A stretch of DNA of 64,000 bases from Metaphire vulgaris (GCA_018105865.1 CM030856.1:3333620-3397619), one strand, 5' to 3'. Positions 21,619 to 32,825 are shown, counted from the first letter of the stretch. Numbers and translations: made by a program. Notes: generated by a model from the letters alone, not told the origin.

Positions 21619-21655
<37 letters not shown>
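21361..21655. repeat. Three TA microsatellite blocks
   Basis: Long TA runs at about 21361-21410, 21503-21577 and 21618-21655, separated by AT-rich bridges. Confidence 0.95.
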
Positions 21656-21660
<5 letters not shown>

Positions 21661-21929
21661 GAATGCATATATAGGTGTAGACCAGTGATGAGCAAGATAC
21701 TGCCCAGGGCCAGATCCTTGTACCTCTTTTTGACCGGCCCCAGTGTGCTCTAATAAACAACTGGTAATCTGGCCCGCCGCAAGCTTTCAGTAAAGTAGAA
21801 ATAAAAATTTGCTAATATAGCCAAGGGTTATATATGCATCCTTAGTTCATATATGGCCTATTAAAGTATCGGCTTTCAACTTCTTTGTGCAAGAAGTAAG
21901 TCTCCAGCCTTAGCCTGCCCCGCCCTCAT

Positions 21930-22200
21930 CGACAGAAACGAAAAGTAGACAGTGAATGCCGTGTATTTAACGAAAAGTGGACATCGGATTATCTCTTTGT
22001 GGAATCAAATAATGTGCTGATTTGTCTTGTTTGCTCACAGTCAGTTTAACTAAAAAGAATTTAATATAAGACGGCATTGTCAGACTCAGCATGCTGCAAA
22101 GTTTGACCAAGTGCAGGTACAATTAAGAAAAGATAAGATTGAAAGTCTCCAAAAACACTTTCAGGTGAACAGACGTTCTTTACTAAAGTTAATAAAGATG
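21930..22200 (+). pseudogene. hAT transposase N-terminus with BED-like zinc finger, decayed
   Basis: The frame from 21930 reads RQKRKVDSECRVFNEKW and then SDYLFVESNNVLICLVCSQS before a stop. After one shift it continues KEFNIRRHCQTQHAAKF and then QLRKDKIESLQKHFQ. The order C-x2-C then H-x4-H, with the RKVDSECR...W start, is the zinc-finger region found in hAT transposases and in host genes derived from them (GTF2I-repeat-domain 2 / FAM200 / ZMYM type). Two in-frame stops and at least one frameshift make it a relic. Nothing of the DDE domain remains. Confidence 0.75.
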
Positions 22201-22377
22201 TCACTTGAGTGCTGTGAAAGTGAACCTCCTGATAAGTGAGGTCAAACTTGAATCAGATTGATATTACTGATGTTAGACATTTAGACTGTCCTAACTGTTG
22301 CTATTTGATCCGCGCTTTAGCCATCGCTGCATACTACTATAGTATATACTATATAACTATAGTTACTATACTATACT

Positions 22378-22528
22378 CCGTGTTGGAGTTGTAAAATTTG
22401 AGCTGGGGTTGAGAATTGAAATTCAATGAATGACAGAGACTGCATGTACCCGATATGCGATTTTTGCGAGGGTTGCAAAGTTAGCTGGAGGTTCAACCCC
22501 TGCAACTCCCCCGGCAACTCCAACACTG
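22378..22528. mobile_element. 151-bp hAT-like MITE nested in the hAT
   Basis: Ends are CCGTGTTGGAGTTG and CAGTGTTGGAGTTG inverted. Flanks ACTATACT (22370-22377) and ACTATATT (22529-22536) match at 7 of 8 positions in TA-rich DNA. Confidence 0.75.
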
Positions 22529-22712
22529 ACTATATTATACTTATTATACTATGTGTATGCTTTCAATGGAATAATAGATTTTATTATTGATATTCGTTAA
22601 CAAATATATAAAAGTAATTAATGTATATCCGGCCCCCAAAACATTCTAAAATTGTAAACCGGCCCTTGACAAAAAATAGTTGCTCATGCCTGGTGTAGAC
22701 CCTATACATAAA

Positions 22713-22749
22713 GCTCTATAGAAATTAACAAGATTTTACTTACTTACTT
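22713..22749 (+). repeat. LINE-A 3' tail fragment
   Basis: About 37 bases, 'ctctatagaaattaac' then 'aagattttacttacttactt', match the extreme 3' end of LINE-A. It is an extremely 5'-truncated insertion. Confidence 0.7.
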
Positions 22750-23740
22750 TGTTTATATCAGGACGTTATATAAACTCAGCCATAATTTTTATTTACTTTT
22801 GGGTTTGTTCAATACTTTACTTTCAAATAAGCTATTTAATGTTTATAAAGGCAAAAATTCATAGTTCTGCAGTCTGCACCACTAAAAATTATTGCTGACC
22901 AATCATATTAAAACGTAGGCATGTATACCTTACCTGCTTGAGTAGTCTATCTCGTAACCTCTATTAGAGTGTTGAGCCCAAGGTGCAGAGCAAAATGAAA
23001 AGTTTGACAAATAAAAGAGTCCAGGTTTCATGGGCAACATCTTAAATGATATTGCATTGTCGCTTACGATACATTATTAAATTTTCATTATCTACTACTC
23101 GGATTTAGACGTCTAAACAGTTAACTGTCTAGTTCAAGCAAGAGAAATGTCTTAAATGCAGTCAGATGACTCAGTTCCCGTAATCTCCATATAATTTAGA
23201 CGCTTCACCGGTGATTTCGACAAACCCATAGGATTGATCTAAACTTCTAAAGAGTTAAACGCCATTCTCTCAGCAGGGTGGCGTAGTTATCCCCTCCCCA
23301 TGTTACTAACGCAGCAAGGCTGTTGTACAGCCGTCAACTATCTAAATCTAGTAAATTCGGCTCAAAAGCATCTTGACATCGTTCCCATGATGACCGTTAA
23401 GTGACATGAAAGTTTACACTTAGGGTCAAGCAACCAGAGACCAGGTTCCTACAGTCCGACTGCTTGTTCGTCCCCAATGGATTAATTACCAGGTTTAAAA
23501 GGTTCACATTTGCAGGCAATCTGGATAAACGCAGTGACGGTACTCCAGTTACTGAGTGTCAAACTACTGAAACTGAGCAAACGTTATAGGGCCTACATGT
23601 TGGAGTGGGGCAACACATGATGAACAAATGCTGAGCCCACTCTAAATCAATGGAGAGAATCGCCCCCTGGATCGTCATTTCTGAACCGAAACTCCAAAAA
23701 TATGAAATTTCAAAAATAGAAATTTCAGGAAGAGCATGCA
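22750..23740. other. Interior of the 21259 element, nothing recognised
   Basis: AT-rich, without open frames above 60 codons that carry a motif. Confidence 0.3.
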
Positions 23741-23880
23741 TTGAGACTGGAAAATGTGTTAACTGGTATATAAACAGTTGAAATATTGGGGGGACCCAAC
23801 AAGTGCTGGGCCCCCTGCCCGAATTATTGGGGGGCCCGGGCCCCCGGGCCCCCCTATGGATTGACGCCTATGATCTCTGC

Positions 23881-24234
23881 CCCTACACCTACTCACAGGG
23901 GTGATGTTCGCTATCCCCTGCATTTATGCCCCCACCCAACGCAAATTCCCCGGCAATAGTCTGGTTTCGCTCACCCTATTCTTAAATCTCGACCTCTTTG
24001 GAAGCCAATATACATTGCAGTGTCATGTCATGTCATGTCATAAAGTCGTCGTCGCTATGCGAAGGTTGGCTGAAACGTTGAACAATAATTCTCCACACTG
24101 CTCCCTTTTTTAGCTGCTTCCATTAGTGTAGCTCCTTTCATGTTCGACCATGTCATAATGTTGTCTACCCAGCTGGTTCTGTACAGTAGAAACTTTCATT
24201 CAGAGGCGGATCTATGGGTAGGGGTACAGATTTT
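23881..24234. other. Unassigned sequence with a possible hAT-like left end at 24201
   Basis: CAGAGGCGGATCTATGGG at 24201 looks like a hAT terminus, but no partner end was found. A TGTCA tandem lies at about 24021-24040. Confidence 0.3.
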
Positions 24235-24747
24235 CACTGTTTGGAACAATAGTTGACTAGACTATTTAAATAGCCTACTATTGCAAATAGTTGAGCTTAA
24301 ACACTATTTAAAATAGTTTTCCAATAGCCAATAGTTCGCAACTATTTAAATAGTATTTAAATACTATTTAATTTTTCAATGTCAAAATGAAAACTATTAT
24401 CATTTATCACTGGCGAATGTTATAATCTAAAAGCACTGCCACTAGTTATCTGCACGATCACATTGATCAGTAATACAGTCACCTGTTAGGTTATTCACCA
24501 AAAGTCTTGATTAATCTTGAGGAGCAGCAGTTTCTCAAATGTTTTGTCACTTAAGCGATTTCTACGCTTTGAGATGATAACATAATACAACTATTTAAAA
24601 TCAAGTAATTATAAATAGTGCTAAACTATTTATAAATACTATTTAAATAGGTAAGTTCGCTAACTATTTAAAATAGTCGCTTAAATAGTTCAGAACTATT
24701 TAAATAGTATTTAAATAGTATTGACTATTTCAATAGTCACAACACTG
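24235..24747. mobile_element. hAT MITE built of ACTATTTAAATAGT palindromes
   Basis: Exact TSD CAGATTTT (24227-24234, 24748-24755). Ends CACTGTTTGGAACAATAG and CAGTGTTGTGACTATTG. The body consists largely of overlapping ACTATTTAAATAGT and CTATTTAAAATAG variants. Confidence 0.9.
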
Positions 24748-24892
24748 CAGATTTTCCTGGGGGTCGAGGGGGCGCCAAAATTGGTTTAAGGCAAGGAGTT
24801 CCGCTCGCTACGGGTGATGACCTTCATTTGCTTGCCAGGATGTTCGCGAAGTTGAATGAAGAATGAAGAGGCGCCAAAATGGACAGAGCAGC

Positions 24893-25152
24893 CAGAGACG
24901 TCATTTAACTGTTTTTTAGGGGCAAGACACTTTCGACCTGACAAGTTACAAGTTTGCGAAAAAGTTGATGACCTTTTTTTCTTTGTCAGCCGTTTATAAC
25001 GGTTAGTTACTTCAGATTACTCGGCATCATCAGGGGCTCCTTTAGAACATGTAAAAACTGAATAATAAAATACTGAATAACACAGACAAAAATTTTTTCC
25101 CCTCAAAATCAGGGGGGCAAATGCCCCCCTGCTCCCCCAAATGACGTCCCTG
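24893..25152. mobile_element. hAT MITE, family Z copy 2 (inverted)
   Basis: The 260-bp insert starts CAGAGACGTCATTT and ends with the inverted CAGGGACGTCATTT; the TSD AGAGCAGC is exact (24885-24892, 25153-25160). It is homologous to 19321-19593. Confidence 0.93.
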
Positions 25153-25169
25153 AGAGCAGCGCCATTAGT

Positions 25170-25429
25170 ATGTTTGTCTTTTCAAAAATGTTTTGTGTAG
25201 TATTTTGGATGATCTTATCCCCGAGAAAACTAAAATTGTTACTGATAGGTCTTCACAACCCTGGTTCAACAAAGATATTTCTGATGCACGTCAGCGTAGG
25301 AGTAGATTGGAACGAGCTTGGCGTCATTCTAAACTGCCATCAGACCTTAAACGGTTTAGGAAGCAATGTCGCCATGTTCGTAAACTAGTCAATAATGCCA
25401 AAGCCCAGTTACCTAAAGTCCAATCTTGA
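25170..25429 (+). pseudogene. LINE-C linker region, first part
   Basis: The frame from 25193 encodes a basic segment with PEKTKIVTDRSSQPWFNKDI and ARQRRSRLERAWRHSKL, which is the region between endonuclease and RT in CR1/L2 LINEs. Its endonuclease domain is missing. It stops where the RTE element begins, and its continuation starts at about 28877. Confidence 0.75.
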
Positions 25430-25646
25430 GGGGGTGGCAACGACCAAGTAAACTTTTGCCTGCTAAAAAGCTATGCCATCAGGGGTGAAAGTGCTTGCAC
25501 TGAAGTACCTCCTCGGGCGTTACGCGAGGTGGACAGGCCTAGCAGGAACCCTGAAAACGGTCGGCTAACGTGGGCTCCGGTGAAGACCGGACAAGGGACA
25601 AAAGACCGGTTGACTAGACGGCACTGGGCAGCAGCGGTGCAATACG

Positions 25647-26705
25647 GTGGTAAATGGCGGACTAACCTTGTCATATGGTCTACGGCATATACCGACAAAG
25701 CAGCTTTTGCACTGCGGTCGGCAGAGGATTTGGGACCCACCGACTAAAATCCCAACTGAGAGCTATGATGATGAGACGACAAAACAAAGTACACGTTATA
25801 GAGTTGGTTCTGGAACCTCCAGGGAAGCAACTACCTCTTTGGCTACTGGAGAAGAGGCAACGGCCACAGCTACCAAGGCACTTAATGATGCCTCAGGCCT
25901 AAACCCAGTGACTGGACGGTCTGAGACGGATGTCAGCATTGGAAAGCTGGACCGGCTCAACCTACGTGGAGAAACCCGAATAGCAACATGGAATGTTCAG
26001 ACCATGTACCAAATCGGGAAGTTATGCAATATAGTAAAGGAGATGAACCGTGCCAAGATATCTATATTAGGCATCTCAGAAGCCAGATGGACGGGTAATG
26101 GTCAATTTACAACGAGCACTGGAGAACTGGTAGTATACTCAGGCGACGACAAACATCAAGCAGGTGTTGCAATGATCCTCAGCATCCACATTAGGTCAAG
26201 TCTGATAGCATATAGAGCAATTTCGAATCGAATGCTTCATGTCAGGATACGGGCCTCTCCTTTCAACATCTCACTGTATCAAGTGTATGCACCAACCTCG
26301 GCAGCATCAGACCAAGAACAGGAAGAGTTTTACGACAGACTAAAAGAAGAAATTGATACCACACCTAGCCAAGATGTATTAATGATAATAGGAGACTTTA
26401 ATGCAAAAGTTGGACAAAACAATCTAAACAAAGAAGTATGCGGCCCATATGGGGTGGGGGAAAGATGAACGAACAGGGCGAAAGACTACTTGATTTCTGC
26501 ATCGACAATGAACTTGTAATCACAAACACATTATTCAAGCACCATCACAGGAGATGTTATACTTGAGCTCCCCAGATGGCAACACAAGGAACCAGATTGA
26601 CTATATACTCATCAAGAATAGGTTCAAAAGTGCATTATCAACTCTCAGGCATACCCAGGAATGGACTGCGGATCGGATCACAACCTAGTTGGAGCCAGTG
26701 TTCGT
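25647..26705 (+). pseudogene. RTE endonuclease (APE-like), frameshifted
   Basis: APE-type endonucleases nick the target DNA to prime reverse transcription. Motifs in order are TRIATWNVQTM near 25975, SEARWTG near 26078, a YAPT box near 26286, IIGDFNAKVG near 26390, NQIDYILIKN near 26590 and the C-terminal GSDHNLV near 26675. The frame breaks at about 26468 and again near 26560-26660. The catalytic D and N of GDFN and the D and H of SDH are kept, so the decay is mostly by frameshift. The 5' part from 25529 has an open frame without recognised domains. Confidence 0.85.
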
Positions 26706-27240
26706 TTGAGAATTCGTAAGGAAAGAAGAAAATGCAGCAGAGAAGTCTATAACCTGGAAAAACTAGAGGATGAAGTAACAAAAACACAATTCCGGTTAGA
26801 AGTGGAACATAGATTTACCATCCTACAGTCACTAGACGAAGAATGTCCACCAGAAGAGCTGTGGCAAACGATGAAAGAGGGTTTCAAGGAGGTAGCTCAA
26901 CAAGTAATTGGAAAACAAAGGAAAAGAACAAACAAACCATGGATAACTGAGACTACTCTAAAGTTGATGGAGGTCAGGAGGGAACTCAAAGCAAATAAAT
27001 CTAAATCAGAAGAAGATCGCTTGGCATATGCCAAGGCAAAAGCAGAAGTGCAGACACAGGCCAGAAGAGATAAGAAGCAGTGGCTTGAGGAACAGTGCCA
27101 ACAAATTGAGCAAGGAATTAAATCTAACAACACCAAACATGCTTTCAAAGTGATTAAAAACTTAAGGAGAGACTTTGCTCCAAGACAAAGAAACATCAAA
27201 GACAAGATGGGAAGGCTTTTTGACAGATTTAGATGACATA
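26661..27240 (+). pseudogene. RTE linker between endonuclease and RT
   Basis: A charged, helix-rich segment of about 190 residues follows the SDHNLV motif directly. It includes NKPWITETTLKLMEVRRELK, the linker type common to RTE and related LINEs. It is continuous with the endonuclease upstream and, through a frameshift near 27200, with RT downstream. Confidence 0.8.
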
Positions 27241-28851
27241 AAGCGTAGGTGGAAAGAATATGCAGAGCAACTATATGAAGACGATCACACCAGTCAAGAT
27301 GACAACATCGGCGCAGAGGAACAACCTGGAGAAAGGCCAAACCTGATCCTTGTAGATGAGGTACAGCACGCCATTAAAAGATTACCAAAAGGAAAGGCTG
27401 CAGGATATGATGACTTACCAGCAGAGATAATAAAACTGGATAGCGATGTAATAGCGCAAGGATTTTGCCGACTATGCAACAAGATACTGAAACTGGTGAA
27501 TGGCCAGAAGACTGGAGACGATCAATATTTGTTCCCATTGCAAAAGTCAAAGGCACAACAAACTGCGAGGATTACAGAACTATAGCGTTAATCAGTCACG
27601 CCAGCAAAATACTTTTGAGAATCTTATTAAATAGAATGCAAAGACAAGCAGAAAATGAGCTTTCGGATGTGCAGATGGGTTTCCGAAAAAAATAGTTGGC
27701 ACAAGGGACCAAATTTTCAATCTAAGACTAATAATGGAAAAAGCTAGAGAGATGTCAGTACCGCTGTACATGGCATTCATAGACTATAAAAAGCGTTTGA
27801 TTCAGTACAGCACACAAAGCTCTGGAAAATACTAAAGGGAATGGGATTATGCCATGCCACAGTTGACATAATTCAAAAATTGTATAAGGAACAACAAGCT
27901 ACTGTAAGAGTGGACAAAGAAACAACAGGTTGGTTTATGATTGGAAAAGGCCTACGACAGGGCTGCCTTATCTCCCCTATGTCATTTAATTGCTATTCAG
28001 AACACATAATGAGATGTTCAGCAGATGAACTTCCAGATACAGGAATTAACATCAGTGGACGAGTGATTAACAACCTGAGATATGCTGATGACATAGTTTT
28101 GATAGCAACTTCGCCAAATTCATTGCAGGAACTGGTAGATAAAGTGGATTTTGTATCGAGAGAACTTGGTCTTGAAATTAGCATTAAAAAAACAAAGGTA
28201 ATGGTAGCTACAGACAAAAGGATCAAAATCAATATCATGTGTCGTGGGCAACCTATCGAACAAGTGGAAACCTTCCGTTATCTTGGTTCATTAATTACAG
28301 AGGATAATGACTGGAGCTCTGAAATAAGATCAAGGCTTGGCATGGGGCGTTCAGCCATAAAGACACTCACTACTGTTTGGAAGGATCGGTCGCTCAGTCT
28401 GCACATAAAGAAACGCCTGATGGAAGCATTGGTCTGGCCCATTGCAACATATGGAGCTGAAGCTTGGACAGTGAAAAAGGCAGATCAGAAAAGAATCAAT
28501 GCTTTCGAGATGACAGCTTTCAGAAGAATGATGTCCATCAGCTGGAAAGAACATAGAACAAATGCCTCAATCATAGAAGAACTTGGGGAAAATAGGCGTC
28601 TATACTCAGTTATCAAATTTAGGAAACTGAAATACTTTGGTCACATAGTGCGAGCAGACAATTTATGTACAACGATACTGCATGGCAGAATTAATGGCAA
28701 GAGGAAGAGAGGACGGCCTCGTAGACGATGGACGGATGATATTGTGGAATGGACAAAACAACCAATTATCAATTGCATCAGAACTGCAAAAGACAGAGTC
28801 ACGTGGAGAACCTTGTCATCAGCCTGCATAGCCTCCGACCCTCAGCAATGA
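27175..28851 (+). pseudogene. RTE reverse transcriptase, frameshifted
   Basis: Finger motifs such as AIKRLPKGKAAGYDDLPAEI near 27370 and EDYRTIALISHASK near 27565 precede the palm. The last 336 residues, from 27841, hold KGLRQGCLISPM (residues 36-47) and an intact YADD box (81-84). They continue with the RTE-type tail YGAEAWTVKKADQKRINAFE, a KYFGHIVRAD segment and the basic GKRKRGRPRRRW. Frameshifts lie near 27540 and 27690-27840. With all RT catalytic residues present, it is the best-preserved RT in the window. Confidence 0.88.
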
Positions 28852-28876
28852 GGATGGACGATACCATACCATACCA

Positions 28877-29127
28877 GTTCCTATCCAATCTTTATGGAAT
28901 TCCTTAAATAAACTTTTGCATCGAGACAAAAAAGTACACTACCTCAGTCAAATTCACCTCAACAGCTAGCAGACAAATTTCTACATTTTTTCTCAGATAA
29001 AATATCTAGCATCAGGCTCAAATTTCCAACACACCCCACAGAAGACAACTGCTCACTGCCAAAAACCCCTCCCCCAATATTCACAGCATTCCGCCCCACC
29101 AATCTGTCTGAAATACGCCAAATTATT
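28877..29127 (+). pseudogene. LINE-C linker region, second part
   Basis: Frames give SLWNSLNKLLHRDKKVHYLS, then LADKFLHFFSDKISSIRLKF, the typical 'FFSDKI' segment just upstream of RT in L2/CR1 LINEs. It continues the fragment at 25170-25429 and is cut at 29128 by the CR1 piece. Confidence 0.75.
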
Positions 29128-29935
29128 TTCTCATTATAATATAATATAATATAACAAGGTTTAAAGTGGTTCAGTAGGGACTGCCCTGTGTGAGAACCAC
29201 TGTTGCTCCCGTCCAATCTAATATCCTAAACTACTGAGGTTTATTTTGAACTCGTTTACAGTTGCAGCCGTTATTATCCCCTCATCCAGTTCATTCCATC
29301 TGTCCACCACTCTTGCACTAAAAAAATGCTGTTTATGTCTCCCAACCCGTTTCTTGAACAGTTTCATGCTGTGTCCTCTGGTTCGATCATACTGCTTCAT
29401 TGTAAAAAATCTTTCCTTTGGCATTTCCACTTTGTTTGTTAGTATTTTGTATGTCTCGATCAAATCCCCTCTCTCTCTTCTTTTTTCCAGGGTTGTTAAT
29501 CCACAGTGATTTAGCCTTTCCTCATAGGTTAGTTTGTGATATCCCTTGATCATCTTTGTTGCTCTGTGTTGCACTCTTTCTAAGGTCTCTATGTCTTTCT
29601 TCAGGAATGGACACCATGCTTGAACACAATACTCTAAATGTGGACGTACCAATGTCTTGTAAAGTCTTATTATTACATCCTTCTCTCTGCTCACTATCGT
29701 TCTTTTGATCATACCTAGAATTTTGTTGGCCTTATTAGCTGCCTCTGCACATTGCCTAGATGGCTTTAAGCTGTTATGCATGATGACCCCTAGATCTTTC
29801 TCCTCGTTTGTCACTTTTAGTCCCTTCCCACATAACTTAAACTCATGATCTGTTCCCTTCTTCCCAATGTGCATCACCGAGCATTTATCTGTATTAAAAA
29901 GCATTTGCCAATCTGCCGACCACTGGGATAGTCTA
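29128..29935 (-). pseudogene. 5'-truncated CR1 LINE, antisense, copy D1
   Basis: The minus-strand frame 29904-29218 (228 residues) starts MLFNTDKCSVMHIGKKG and contains EEKDLGVIMH, LVRPHLEYCVQAWCPF and YEERLNHCGLTTLEKRRERG, the C-terminal RT/thumb region of CR1-clade LINEs. It ends in a 3' UTR and a TATTA-type tail at 29128-29155. A near-identical copy lies at 51288-52044. Its frame is uninterrupted, so this insertion into LINE-C is relatively young. The catalytic palm is missing. Confidence 0.9.
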
Positions 29936-29940
29936 TTAAT

Positions 29941-29972
<32 letters not shown>

Positions 29973-31618
29973 ATTGCCAAATAAACAGTGTCTGCTGGAT
30001 GTTATTCCAACTGATATCCTTAAGCAGTGTTTTGATGTGCTTGGGCCAGTAATTACCCGTTTGGTTAACCTATCTCTGTCATCAGGTACCTTTCCATCAA
30101 CCTATGCTAGTGCTCTAGTTCACCCTCTACTGAAAAAGCCAACACTGATCAAATGATTTTTCTAGCTATAGACCTATTTCAAATTTAAATTTTATATCTA
30201 AACTCATTGAACGCATTGTGCTCAGTCGAATAAATGTACATCTTTCATCCCATAATCTTTTATTGCCTAAACAATCTGCATTTAGAAAATTTCATTCAAC
30301 TGAAACTGCTCTCCTAGCTGTTCATGATTATATTTTGTCTGCTATGGATAACGGCAAGGTAACTGCACTTATTTTATTAGATTTGTCTGCGGCTTTCGAC
30401 ACCATAGATCATGCAATCCTTCTCCACAGACTCGAACATTGGTTTGGCTTATCGGGTACTGTATTAGAGTGGTTCACATCCTATCTTCAACATCGCAGTC
30501 AATCTGTTTATTGTAACGGTGCACAGTCAAACCCAGCTAAATTAGATTATGGTGTTCCCCAGGGATCTGTTTTAGGCCCTCTCCTTTTCACCTTATATAC
30601 AATGCCCCTTGGATCGCTTCTTTCTCAGTTCTCTGCTGACTATCATTTCTATGCTGACGATACACAGTTATTCATTGCCTTCGACGATAAAACCTCCTCT
30701 ACGTCACTAGAAAATCTGTCCCTTTGCCTGCAAAACGTTCAGTCTTGGATGTTTAATAATAAGCTTGCACTTAACCCTTCAAAAACAGAGTTTTTACTTC
30801 TCGGTACATCATTTAATCTAAGTAAATTTGAAGACATAAATTCATTTATATTTGATAACATTTCAGTTAATCTAAGTCAGTCTGTCCGCAACCTAGAGGT
30901 GATATTTGATAAGAACATGTCGTTTAACGATCATATAAATAAGGTCAGCAGAGCTGCTCACATGCAAATCAGAGATATTCGACGAATTCGTGATTTTGTG
31001 CCCAAATCCGCTCTGATTCCTCTTGCAAACGCCCTTGTCAGCAGTAGACTTGATTATTGCAATTCTCTTTTTAAATGGTATGACCAGATCTAACATGCAA
31101 AAGCTTCAAATGATTCAGAATTCTATTGCCCGAGCCATTACAAAAACTCGTAAGCATGATCATATTAAACCTGTTCTTCAAAAGTTACACTGGCTGCCGG
31201 TAGAACAGAGAATTCTATTCCAAACTGGTCTCCTGGTTTTTAAAACACTGCAGTCTGGCCAACCTTAATATTTAAAATCTATGTTGAATCACCCAAACCA
31301 TCGTCATTCAACAAGGTATGCTGATTCATTGTTAAATGTACCTAGAACCAACACTGAAATTGCTAAGAGAGCTTTTTCTATTTCTGGGCCTAAAATCTGG
31401 AACTCTCTCCCTCCGGCTGTCAGATCTTCCAATTCATTAAGCATCTTCCAATCCAGACTTAAGACACATCTCTTTCAATTGGTTTTCCTCCATAGTCCGA
31501 CTCCTCTCTCCCTCTGACTGATCTCTGGAATGACCTGGATCTTTTGCGGATTGATTTTGAAGTACCATCGATTGATACCTTGGGTATTAGAACTGGTGCT
31601 ATAGAAGTGCATAATTAT
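29936..31618 (+). pseudogene. LINE-C RT and C-terminus
   Basis: The RT begins around VIPTDILKQCFDVLG (29999) and breaks near 30150. It then runs open through 30218-31093 with LILLDLSAAFDTIDHAILL, DYGVPQGSVLGPLLFTLYT and an intact YADDTQLF box. A frameshift at about 31075 leads to the C-terminal segment with LQKLHWLPVEQRI and, after a stop at 31266, ISGPKIWNSLPPAVRSS. The LSGTVLEWFTSYL pattern fits L2-like elements of the CR1/L2 group. It is inactive in its present form. Confidence 0.85.
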
Positions 31619-31628
31619 TATTATTATT

Positions 31629-32082
31629 TGTCTCCGGGTGCCGGACACCCTAGCTTCGCTACTGTCTACAGCCTTAATTACTGAACTTTGTTTACACCAT
31701 CAATCAGCCAAGTTTAGATGCCAGCCGAGCACTGATATCTCGATGGTCGGCACTGCCAGGCAGCCACTGTGGTAGGGGATGACTGACCAGATTAGGCTTA
31801 ATTGTTTCGCTTTGTCTAGTGACGCCGCTTGAATGTCAAGGAATGGAAGTAAACAACTTTTCACATGTGGCTGAAATCTATAGACAGATCCTATTATTTT
31901 TAAATTTTGTTTGTGTAGATCTTAATATTTGAGCATAATAGCGAAATTTTAGATGGTACGGCAGCAGTAGTAAAATGTAGTAAACAAGTGCTGACGAGAA
32001 AAAATAATTGCCCAGTCAATTTTTACGCCCCCTCTGGTCTGCGCCCGGGGCCACCGCCCCACCCGCCCCCTCTACACGCTAC
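31629..32082. repeat. Two lone hAT-like right ends
   Basis: One right end finishes at 31668; its inverse starts CAGTAGCGAAGCTAGGG. Another finishes at 32082; its inverse starts CAGTAGCGTGTAGAGGGGG, matching the left end at 20039. Partner ends and TSDs are not resolved, partly because both lie beside trinucleotide repeats. Confidence 0.45.
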
Positions 32083-32116
<34 letters not shown>

Positions 32117-32174
32117 CAGCAGCAGCAGTAGTAGTAGTAGTAGTAGTAGCAGCAGCAGCAGCAGCAGCAGTAGC

Positions 32175-32256
<82 letters not shown>
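32083..32256. repeat. GTA/GCA trinucleotide microsatellite
   Basis: Alternating runs of GTA and GCA units; open frames across it are artefacts. Confidence 0.95.
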
Positions 32257-32257
<1 letters not shown>

Positions 32258-32825
32258 ACATAGAGAAAATCTAAGTCGTCTTTTTGCTTTAATTCGTTTA
32301 TTTATAGACGCATCCGTATCAAAGACGATGAGCGTCTGCTAAACTATGTACAGTTCCACAGGTTTAGGACCCGGGTTACTAAGAATATACACACAGTATT
32401 CATATTTACAGAGTTCGACTATTTACAAGTGTCCGGGGTTGGGAGGCGTCACAGGTCTAAGTCGTCACTCGTCAGACTCGTCACAGAAGCACGGGTTTTT
32501 ATAATTGTCGACCGCGCTCGGTGAAGCCGAAACGCGTCGCTAACCAATAGCAAGGCAGGTGCAATGTTCAGGCGAGGCAAGAATTTGGACTCGCCCGACT
32601 GTAAGCCGGGCGACTGGCTTATTCGACTTATATCCTTTAGTATAGCCCAAATACAGGGGTGAAAGGCGTACTGTAATTACAAATTTTAAAATATTTTCCG
32701 AAAAATCATCACATTACTACCGAAGCGTTTTTTATTTCATTGTTAGCACTAATTAGTCTTATAAAGTTGTACTAGTGGTATATAGGTTAATCTTATTTTA
32801 TAGCAGTTTATATGGCTACATATAT
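32257..32825. other. Unassigned sequence
   Basis: It contains repeated 'ctaagtcgtc' and 'actcgtcac' words near 32268 and 32456-32485, otherwise nothing recognisable. Confidence 0.3.

Larger units (their letters stand above)
21683..22692 (+). mobile_element. hAT internal-deletion derivative with perfect TSD
   Basis: Ends are CAGTGATGAGCAA and CAGGCATGAGCAA, with exact TSD GTGTAGAC (21675-21682, 22693-22700). It keeps the N-terminal zinc-finger coding part of a hAT transposase and carries a 151-bp MITE. The catalytic part is gone. Confidence 0.92.
21259..23872. mobile_element. Large hAT-like element enclosing TA repeats and a nested hAT
   Basis: An exact 8-bp duplication ATCTCTGC (21251-21258 and 23873-23880) directly flanks ends that are imperfect inverted repeats: AAAGACGTCGATCCA on the left and CATAGGCGTCAATCCA on the inverted right, agreeing at 13 of 16 positions with the neighbouring C included. 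The right end has a long GGGCCC-rich tract (23828-23864). Inside are three TA microsatellites, the hAT 21683-22692 and no intact gene. Confidence 0.65.
25430..28876 (+). mobile_element. Near full-length RTE-type LINE
   Basis: The roughly 3.45-kb element carries an APE-type endonuclease and an RT, the simple RTE arrangement, and ends in a short ATACC tandem at 28859-28876. A degraded duplication of its target is visible as 'cagttacctaaagtccaatctt' before and 'cagttcctatccaatctt' after. This length is typical of complete RTE elements, which are unusually short LINEs. Several frameshifts inactivate it. Confidence 0.85.
25170..31618 (+). mobile_element. LINE-C (L2-like), split by an RTE element and a CR1 fragment
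   Basis: The host LINE is seen in three parts: 25170-25429, 28877-29127 and 29936-31618. The parts follow the normal LINE protein order of endonuclease-RT linker, rest of linker, RT and C-terminus. The RTE element 25430-28876 and the antisense CR1 piece 29128-29935 sit between them. The 3' end is 'gtgctatagaagtgcataat' followed by a TTA microsatellite. A further 3' end of the family lies antisense at 4309-4752. Confidence 0.8.

Noticed and set aside
24201..24892. hAT starting CAGAGGCGGATCT at 24201
   Set aside because: No inverted partner end or matching duplication was found downstream.
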